NCBI RefSeq assembly: GCF_003852895.1
Contig: NZ_QUSW01000008.1
Location: 1-64,000 of the forward strand
Origin: Rhizobacter terrae
GTDB lineage: Bacteria > Pseudomonadota > Gammaproteobacteria > Burkholderiales > Burkholderiaceae_C
Reading direction: 5' to 3'
Length of the DNA stretch: 64,000 bases
Part shown: positions 58,340 through 64,000 of the stretch, one piece after another
Numbering within the stretch: the first letter of the stretch is position 1
Layout of the letters: each line of letters starts with the position of its first letter
Notes under the pieces: model-generated
Databases searched by the model: none
Seen by the model: only the letters and a program-made list of their open reading frames with translations
What the model was told of the DNA's origin: nothing
Made by a program: the position numbers and the translations under genes

Positions 58340-60655
58340 TCAGCGCCGCGTCGACAACCCGCGGATGATCACGCGGCAGCCGATGCCGCGCGACAGCTCG
58401 CGCCATTCCACCTCGCCGCCCAGTTGCTTTACGCGCTTGCGCACGCCGCCCAGGCCGAGGCCGTGCGACCAGGCGCGCGGGTTGCGGCCGATGCCGTCGT
58501 CAACCACCGAGAGGTCCAGCCGGTCGCCTTCGAGGCTGAAGTCGATGTCCACCCGCCGGGCCTGCGCGTGGGCGATGATGTTGCTCACCAGCTCGCGCAG
58601 CACCCGTGTCAGTGCCGACCACTGCACCACCGTGAGCAGGATGTCTTCATCGAAGTGGAAGGTCCACCCGAGCTCGATGTGGGCGGCCGTGAGCCGTTGC
58701 GTCAGATCGGCCTTCCACTCCGCCGCCGCATGGGAGAGCCGGTGGTTGGGCGCGGCCAGTCCGCGCGTGAGCGTCTTCAGGTCCTGCAGCGTGTGCCGCA
58801 CGTACTCTTCCATCTCCGGCGAATGCGCCTTGTACATGAGTGTCAGCAGCCGCGCGCCGATGTCGTCATGCAGGTCTTGCGCCAGCCGGGCGCGCTCCTC
58901 ACTGCGGCCTTGTTCCACCGCCTTGTCGAAGGCCACCGCGCGGCGCAACTGCTCCACGATGCGGTCAGCCAGCCGCGCATCCTCCGAGGTGAACAGCCGC
59001 CGTCCGCGATGCGCGAAGCGCAGCACGATGGAGCCTGAGCTGGCCTGCAGGCCGTCGTCCTCCGCCGGCTGGCTGAGCTGCGGCACGGGCAGGATCATGG
59101 CCGAGCCGTCGGCCACGATCCGCGTGATGTTGCTGCGCTTGTCCACCAGCATCACCTCGATGGGCTCGAACAGTTCGCGCAAGAGCTGCGAGAGCAGGGC
59201 GGGGGTGCGCTCGGGATGCAGTTCCACCTCGCGGGCGATGCGGTACAGCTTCTCGAACATGCGCTCGGTGGTGAGCATGCTGTTGCCCAGCAGCTGGTTC
59301 AGGATCCACTGGCGGGCTCCTGCGTAGACGCCCAGCGAGAGGAACAGCGACAGCGTCAGCGAGGCGAACTGGCCGAAACTGAACACCGCCACGAACAGCA
59401 GGTCCAGCGAGGTGGCCACGGTGCTGATGGCTGCGAGCAGCGAGAACTCCCGCATGATCTGCTGCGACTTCGACAGGAAAGGCACCAGCAGCAGCAGCGA
59501 CGCGAGGAACACGTACCAGATCATCGAGCCGATGGCCGCGATGTTGTTCTGCACGCCCGGCGCCTGGGCCGCCGCGGCCAGCGAGATGGTGAGCAATATC
59601 CACGTGCTCACCGCCACCACGCTGAAGCGCCGCAGCACGATCGCGAAGGGGTGCGGCTCGATGCGGTACGACCAGGTGAGCAGCACCATCATCAAGACGC
59701 CCATCACCGACTCGCTGCCCTGCGCCCACCACCAGGTGTCGGGCAGGATGCCCTGCACCATCAGGCCGATGAGCACCAGCACGTAGAACCAGGCGAGCAG
59801 GGCGATCCAGCCGGCGCCGGGCAATCGTCGCGGGTGCCGGCAGATCGCGTTGATCATGGCCGCGGCCGTCACCAGGTCGAAGGCCATGCGCAAGGGCATG
59901 TCCAGCCGGGGGAAGGGCATGGGCAGCGCCAGTTCCAGCGTGGATTCCACCGCGATGAAGACGAGGTTGCCCGTCTGGCACAGCGCCATCACCGCGTAGA
60001 GCAGGTTCAGCCCGGTGGGCCTCGCGAGCAGCACGACCATGGCCACGAGGTACAGCACCAGGCCGAGCGCGCTGAGCAGCCAGAACATGCCGCCCAGGCC
60101 GGCGAAGCCGCGCCTCTGCAACTGCAGCTCCACCATGTCGCCATCGGAAAAGAAGAGCTTCACGCCCTGCCGCGACAGGGCGTTCGATATCTGCTCATGC
60201 ATCGCCCGGTGCCGCTCGCGGTCGGTGTCGGAGATGAGCCAGCGCGAGGAGCGCTGCAGGGTGAGCATGTCCGCCACCGCGACGGACACGTCGCCGCCGA
60301 CGATGCCGATGAGCGCGTGCCCGAGGTGGGGCTTGAGCGCCGGGTCGCTGGTACTGGCCAGTTCCAGCCGGCCCTGCGAGTTGGCTCGCCAGCTGGCGTC
60401 GATGTGCGGCGGGTCGCTCAGCCAGCGGGCGAGGAAGAACAGGCCCATGCAGCCCAGCAGCGCCGCGCCCACCAGCAGCCGCAGGCGCCACCCCATCCAG
60501 CGGGTGAGGTTCGCGTTGCCGCTGAAGCCGCGTTCCAGCAGGCCTGAATCAAAGGCCGACTCTGCGGCGGCCGGCCCTGCGGCCGGTGTGGTGGTGTTGG
60601 GCCCGCGGTCGCGAGGCGGGAGATCGGCGCCGAGGCCCGTGCTGGTCACAGCCAC
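58340..60655 (-). CDS. NarL-type sensor histidine kinase
   Basis: A 771-residue kinase. One helix (about 58-78) precedes a periplasmic sensor domain (80-185), then seven further helices (190-445), a layout like 7TM sensor kinases. A GAF-like region follows (about 465-565). The HisKA_3 phosphoacceptor is His596 in RLAQDLHDDIGARLL, and the ATPase domain shows LVSNIIAHAQA, VVDDGIG and GLGLGGVRKRV. It begins at a GTG. It lies 33 bp after its response regulator gene, so the two form a two-component system. The signal is unknown. Confidence 0.92.
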   Translation of the reverse strand: MAVTSTGLGADLPPRDRGPNTTTPAAGPAAAESAFDSGLLERGFSGNANLTRWMGWRLRLLVGAALLGCMGLFFLARWLSDPPHIDASWRANSQGRLELASTSDPALKPHLGHALIGIVGGDVSVAVADMLTLQRSSRWLISDTDRERHRAMHEQISNALSRQGVKLFFSDGDMVELQLQRRGFAGLGGMFWLLSALGLVLYLVAMVVLLARPTGLNLLYAVMALCQTGNLVFIAVESTLELALPMPFPRLDMPLRMAFDLVTAAAMINAICRHPRRLPGAGWIALLAWFYVLVLIGLMVQGILPDTWWWAQGSESVMGVLMMVLLTWSYRIEPHPFAIVLRRFSVVAVSTWILLTISLAAAAQAPGVQNNIAAIGSMIWYVFLASLLLLVPFLSKSQQIMREFSLLAAISTVATSLDLLFVAVFSFGQFASLTLSLFLSLGVYAGARQWILNQLLGNSMLTTERMFEKLYRIAREVELHPERTPALLSQLLRELFEPIEVMLVDKRSNITRIVADGSAMILPVPQLSQPAEDDGLQASSGSIVLRFAHRGRRLFTSEDARLADRIVEQLRRAVAFDKAVEQGRSEERARLAQDLHDDIGARLLTLMYKAHSPEMEEYVRHTLQDLKTLTRGLAAPNHRLSHAAAEWKADLTQRLTAAHIELGWTFHFDEDILLTVVQWSALTRVLRELVSNIIAHAQARRVDIDFSLEGDRLDLSVVDDGIGRNPRAWSHGLGLGGVRKRVKQLGGEVEWRELSRGIGCRVIIRGLSTRR

Positions 60656-60688
60656 TGCGTTTTTCCCCGAGGGCCCTGTGGCCGCTGT

Positions 60689-61429
60689 TTAGACCAGGCC
60701 CTGCTTGCTGGCCAGGACAGCCGCTTCAGCGCGGCTGGACACGTTCAATTTCTTGTAGATGGACTTGATGTGGTCATTCACCGTGAACCACTTGATGCCC
60801 ATGAGGCTCGCGATCTCCTTGATCGTGAAACCCTTGCTCAGGTAGGTGAGCACCTCGCTCTCGCGCGGGGTCAGGCGTTCATGGTCCAGCGGCGCGCCCT
60901 TGCCCAGCGGCATGGGCCGGCTGCTCTGGAAGCCCGAGGACGGCAGCGGCGTGAAGCCGGAATCGCCGCCGCCCGTGGGGCCATGCCGGAAATGCGTGAG
61001 CAGGCGCCGGGCAATCGCCGGAGACAGCGGTGGCTGGCCGCGCACGATCTTCTGCAGCTCTTCGACCAGCACTTCGAAGCGGTCTTCCTTCAGCAGGTAG
61101 CCGTCCGCGCCGCATTGCAGGGCGGGGAAGAGGTGGTCGTCGTCGGAGTAGAGCGTGGTGACGATCTTGGTGGCCGGATAGCGGGCCAGTTCGCCCAGCA
61201 ACTCCATGCCGTTGCCATCGGGAAGTTCCAGGTCGACGAGGATCAGCTTGAAGGGATCGCTGGGCGCGACAGCGGTGGAACCACTTTGCAACGCAATGTT
61301 TCGACGCGCCGATTCCAGGTCACCGGCCTCGGTGATGACGATGGTGTCGGAGAAACTCTCGCGCACCACGCGGCATAGGAAGCTGCGTGCAACGGGGTTG
61401 TCTTCGACGATCAGAACCTTGACTGCCAT
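60689..61429 (-). CDS. NarL/FixJ-family response regulator
   Basis: A 246-residue regulator. The receiver domain has the acidic pair in VEDNPVARS and phospho-acceptor Asp66 in LILVDLELPDG. A ~50-residue Gly/Pro-rich linker leads to a LuxR-type helix-turn-helix (LTPRESEVLTYLSKGFTIKE, then IASLMGIKWFTVNDHIKSI). It lies before the kinase gene on the same strand. Target genes are not known; the opposing DUF2339-DUF3999 operon is a candidate by position only. Confidence 0.93.
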   Translation of the reverse strand: MAVKVLIVEDNPVARSFLCRVVRESFSDTIVITEAGDLESARRNIALQSGSTAVAPSDPFKLILVDLELPDGNGMELLGELARYPATKIVTTLYSDDDHLFPALQCGADGYLLKEDRFEVLVEELQKIVRGQPPLSPAIARRLLTHFRHGPTGGGDSGFTPLPSSGFQSSRPMPLGKGAPLDHERLTPRESEVLTYLSKGFTIKEIASLMGIKWFTVNDHIKSIYKKLNVSSRAEAAVLASKQGLV

Positions 61430-61548
61430 TGGATGGGCCGGTACTTTTTCTCAGAAGTGCTCATCGTAGCAGCCTGACGGAGAAGCGAACCCCTAAATCT
61501 TGGCGGCTGTCGCCTGTCCGGTTTTGCCCGCCCAACCCGTAATAGGCC

Positions 61549-62526
61549 CTACTGCAAGGCCCGGGCGAGCCGGGTGTAGCGGTCACGCAGGTCCACGAGC
61601 TTCTCGCTCTTTTGTGCCTCGGTCAGGCGCGAGTCAAGCAGCACCTCCGAGCGCTGCTTGAAGTCTTCGATCTCCAGGACGAACTTCAGCTGCTGGTTGC
61701 TGGAGGGCTTGAAGCCCGCCAGGTCGAACATCTGCTTGAGCTTGGCCTTTTCCATCGTGGTCTTGCCGTAGCCGAAGAGAAAGGCGGCGAGCCGGTTGCG
61801 CACCGACAGCGGCAGGTCCTTGCGCCACAGCAGCGGGTCCTTGGGGATCAGGGCTGACTCCCACAGCACCTTCAGGCTGGCAGCCCGAGCGGGCTGGGTG
61901 GCCTTCAGGCGCTGCAGCTCTTCAGTGTTGTAGGTACCGGCCTGTACCTGGCCGCGCAGCACGGCATCCATGGTCTGCGCATGGGTGCCGCGGATGAAGG
62001 GCACGAAGTACTCCTCGGGCTTGATGCCGCGCGGCACGAACAGCGCATACGAAGGCATCGCATGCCCCGAGGTGGAGGACATCTCGCCCATCGCGAACCC
62101 GTAGGTGCGCGGCTTGGCCAGCAACTGGTCGAGCGTGCCCACCGGGCCGTCCTTGCGGGCGATGATGATGGAGCGGTAGCCCGGCGAGCCGCTGGAGTCG
62201 ATGAGCTGGCCGAAGACCTCGACGTTGGCGCGCTCGATGCAGTCCAGCGCGGCCTTGCTCGACAGCCAGCCCAGTTGCGCTCGGTTGGACACCAGCGCCT
62301 CGATGGCCGCGGAATAGCTGGGTGCGTAGTAGGGCTGGATGTCCAGCCCCGTGCCGATGCGGAAGTCCGCGAAGAACGGATCCCACGAGGCCTTGGTCTC
62401 TTCAACCGTGGTCGTCGTGATGACGACGAAGTTCAGTGCCGGCCCGTTGCCCTGCGCCATGGCGCGAAGCCATGGGGCCAGCGTGGCCGCGGCGAGCAGC
62501 GATCGTTGAAGGAACTGTCGGCGCAC
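61549..62526 (-). CDS. PhnD-like phosphonate/phosphite-type binding protein
   Basis: A 325-residue periplasmic receptor resembling PhnD, the phosphate/phosphonate ABC receptor. It starts at a GTG, MRRQFLQRSLLAAATLA, with an RRxFL pattern that could direct Tat export, ending near AMAQG. The core has PYYAPSYSAAIEALVSNRAQ and GEMSSTSGHAMPSYALF, typical of PhnD binding sites. No ABC permease or ATPase gene is adjacent, so it is an orphan receptor. The ligand could be a phosphonate, phosphite or another oxyanion. Confidence 0.85.
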   Translation of the reverse strand: MRRQFLQRSLLAAATLAPWLRAMAQGNGPALNFVVITTTTVEETKASWDPFFADFRIGTGLDIQPYYAPSYSAAIEALVSNRAQLGWLSSKAALDCIERANVEVFGQLIDSSGSPGYRSIIIARKDGPVGTLDQLLAKPRTYGFAMGEMSSTSGHAMPSYALFVPRGIKPEEYFVPFIRGTHAQTMDAVLRGQVQAGTYNTEELQRLKATQPARAASLKVLWESALIPKDPLLWRKDLPLSVRNRLAAFLFGYGKTTMEKAKLKQMFDLAGFKPSSNQQLKFVLEIEDFKQRSEVLLDSRLTEAQKSEKLVDLRDRYTRLARALQ

Positions 62527-62578
62527 TGGCGTTGTTCTCCCGCTGGATGCGGTCCCAAGGCGCCGATTATGGCCATCG

Positions 62579-63556
62579 TCAACCGTTTGTCATCACGAGC
62601 TTTCCCACGACCTGGCGGCTGCCCATGCGCTCGAACGCGGCCTTCAGCTGGGGCATGGGCAGCTTCGAGTCGATGACGGGCTTGATCTTGCCCTGCGCGT
62701 ACCAGAGCGCCAGCTCGGCCAGCGACTTCGCGTTGTTCTGCGGCTCGCGCTTGGCGAACTCGCCCCAGAACACGCCCACCACCGAGGCGCCCTTGAGCAG
62801 CGCGAGGTTCAGCGGCAGCGAGGGGATCGCACCTTGCGCGAAGCCGATGACGAGGTAGCGTCCGCGCCAGGCGATGGAGCGGAACACCGGCTCGGCCAGG
62901 TCGCCGCCCACGGGGTCGTACACCACGTCCGGGCCCTTGCCGCCGGTGAGCGTCTTCAGCTCGTCGCGGATGTTTGCCTTGCCGTAGTTGATGGTCTCGT
63001 CCGCGCCCAGCGACTTGCAGGTGGCGCACTTCTCATCGCTCGATGCAGCGGCGATGACGCGCGCCCCGGCGGCCTTGGCGATCTGGATGGCCGCCGTGCC
63101 CACGCCGCCGGCCGCACCAAGGACGAGCACCGTCTCGCCCGCCTTGAGCTGTGCGCGGTCGATCAGCGCGTGATGCGTGGTGCCGTAGGTGCAGATGAAG
63201 GCCGCGGCGTCCTCGAACGCGAAACCCGGCGGCAGCGGCATCACGAGTCGCGCATCGATGCACGCATGGGTGGCGAACCCGCCCATGCCGCCGAAGGCCG
63301 CGACCGCATCGCCGACCTTCAGGTGCTTCACGCCGTCGCCGATGGCATCCACGGTACCGGAGAGTTCCGAGCCCGGCACGAAGGGCAGCGGCGGCTTCAT
63401 CTGGTACTTGTTCTGCACGATGAGCAGGTCGGGAAAATTCAGGCTGGCCGCGCGGATGGCGATGCGCACCTCGCCGGGCTTGGGCTCGGGCGTCGGCACA
63501 TCCTTCCAGGTGAGCGCTTCCGGTCCGATGGGGTTGTCGCAGATCCAGGCGTGCAT
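62579..63556 (-). CDS. NADPH:quinone oxidoreductase-like (zinc-free MDR)
   Basis: A 325-residue MDR-family reductase. The cofactor domain has VLVLGAAGGVGTAAIQIAKA, and the N-terminal catalytic domain has NFPDLLIVQNKYQMKPPLPF and VPGSELSG. Zinc-binding residues of true alcohol dehydrogenases are absent, as in quinone oxidoreductases. It is divergent from surE and follows no clear operon. The physiological substrate is unknown. Confidence 0.9.
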   Translation of the reverse strand: MHAWICDNPIGPEALTWKDVPTPEPKPGEVRIAIRAASLNFPDLLIVQNKYQMKPPLPFVPGSELSGTVDAIGDGVKHLKVGDAVAAFGGMGGFATHACIDARLVMPLPPGFAFEDAAAFICTYGTTHHALIDRAQLKAGETVLVLGAAGGVGTAAIQIAKAAGARVIAAASSDEKCATCKSLGADETINYGKANIRDELKTLTGGKGPDVVYDPVGGDLAEPVFRSIAWRGRYLVIGFAQGAIPSLPLNLALLKGASVVGVFWGEFAKREPQNNAKSLAELALWYAQGKIKPVIDSKLPMPQLKAAFERMGSRQVVGKLVMTNG

Positions 63557-63649
63557 GCGGTGTCTCCGGGGAGTCGTTGTCTCGAATGATCATAGGTCGG
63601 GGTGGACCGATGGCCAGTCGCGGACGTGACGAGTTCATACAATCGCCGG

Positions 63650-64000
63650 ATGCGCATACTCATCGCCAACGACGACGGTTACCTCGCACCCGGCCTGGCC
63701 GCGCTGGTGCAGGCCTGCGAAGGGCTGGGCGATCTCGACATCGTGGCGCCCGAACAGAACGCGAGCGGCACCTCCAACTCGCTCACGCTCAACCGGCCGT
63801 TGTCGGTCTACACCGCGTCCAACGGCTTTCGCTACATCAACGGCACGCCCTCCGATTGCGTCCACGTCGCCCTGACCGGCCTGCTCGGGCACCGGCCCGA
63901 CCTGGTGGTCTCGGGCATCAATCAGGGCGCGAACATGGGCGACGACACGCTCTATTCGGGCACCGTGGCGGCGGCGATGGAGGGCTTCCTCTTCGGCATT
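63650..64000 (+). CDS. surE: 5'-nucleotidase SurE, N-terminal part
   Basis: The first 117 codons of surE, cut by the right edge. The start [20 protein letters not shown] carries the metal-binding Asp pair of the family. Further motifs are [33 protein letters not shown] and [20 protein letters not shown]. SurE dephosphorylates nucleoside 5' and 3' monophosphates. In many proteobacteria it lies near pcm, nlpD and rpoS, which may follow beyond the window. Confidence 0.96.
   Translation, partial: MRILIANDDGYLAPGLAALVQACEGLGDLDIVAPEQNASGTSNSLTLNRPLSVYTASNGFRYINGTPSDCVHVALTGLLGHRPDLVVSGINQGANMGDDTLYSGTVAAAMEGFLFGI

Overview
The window looks like the chromosome of a Burkholderiales betaproteobacterium, most likely Comamonadaceae or a close neighbour. 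The evidence is: high G+C with dense coding; an elongation factor P carrying Arg32 next to its rhamnosyltransferase EarP; a Bug-type (TctC) solute receptor; a PAS-LuxR regulator divergent from a CoA-transferase; and a GC-rich double hairpin at 31384-31419 of a kind I associate with Comamonadaceae. I see no phage, transposon, IS element or CRISPR array. Placement below family level is not possible from this sequence alone.

Layout. 1-1862: start of a LamB-type porin divergent from an orphan sugar-binding protein. 1875-6879: diguanylate cyclase, arylamine N-acetyltransferase, a lipoprotein and a hybrid sensor kinase. 7029-17725: a complete oxidative hexuronate catabolic island. It holds uronate dehydrogenase, a secreted lactonase, galactarate dehydratase, ketodeoxyglucarate dehydratase and ketoglutarate-semialdehyde dehydrogenase, plus a TRAP transporter, an orphan Bug receptor and a FadR-type regulator with candidate operators. 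18045-19859: a second hybrid kinase. 19863-28190 (minus strand): a glycine/serine operon (gcvT, gcvH, gcvP, a Baeyer-Villiger-type monooxygenase, sdaA, a GNAT) led by a tandem glycine riboswitch.

28322-34568 carries lipid and acyl-CoA functions: ETF-ubiquinone oxidoreductase, an SDR, YceH, a thioesterase, a PAS-LuxR regulator and 3-oxoacid CoA-transferase. 34594-44000 is mostly housekeeping: a phospholipase D-like lipoprotein, pyrD, rpiA, a lipase-like hydrolase, mnmC, efp and earP. 44025-50011 carries uvrC, a lipoprotein, pgsA, an EamA transporter, a fluoroacetate-dehalogenase-like hydrolase and a tartrate/D-malate-type dehydrogenase. 50173-52955 has a promoter for HU, tRNA-Val(TAC), PpiD and tRNA-His(GTG). 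53152-61429 pairs a giant DUF2339 membrane protein with a DUF3999 protein, opposite a NarL-type two-component system. The window ends with a PhnD-like binding protein, a quinone oxidoreductase and the start of surE.

How the genes work together. In the hexuronate island the TRAP system imports uronate, Udh oxidises it to an aldarolactone, and the lactonase (predicted to be exported, which is odd) opens lactones. GarD and KdgD then dehydrate and decarboxylate the acid, and the dehydrogenase delivers 2-oxoglutarate. In the glycine operon, glycine appears to switch on its own cleavage by freeing a Shine-Dalgarno sequence that copies a strand of the aptamer; serine is removed to pyruvate by SdaA. 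The most interesting leads are this riboswitch design, the monooxygenase inside the glycine regulon, the secreted lactonase, and three palindromic operator candidates (hexuronate, beta-oxidation, CoA-transferase). I did not find a wholly new kind of system.
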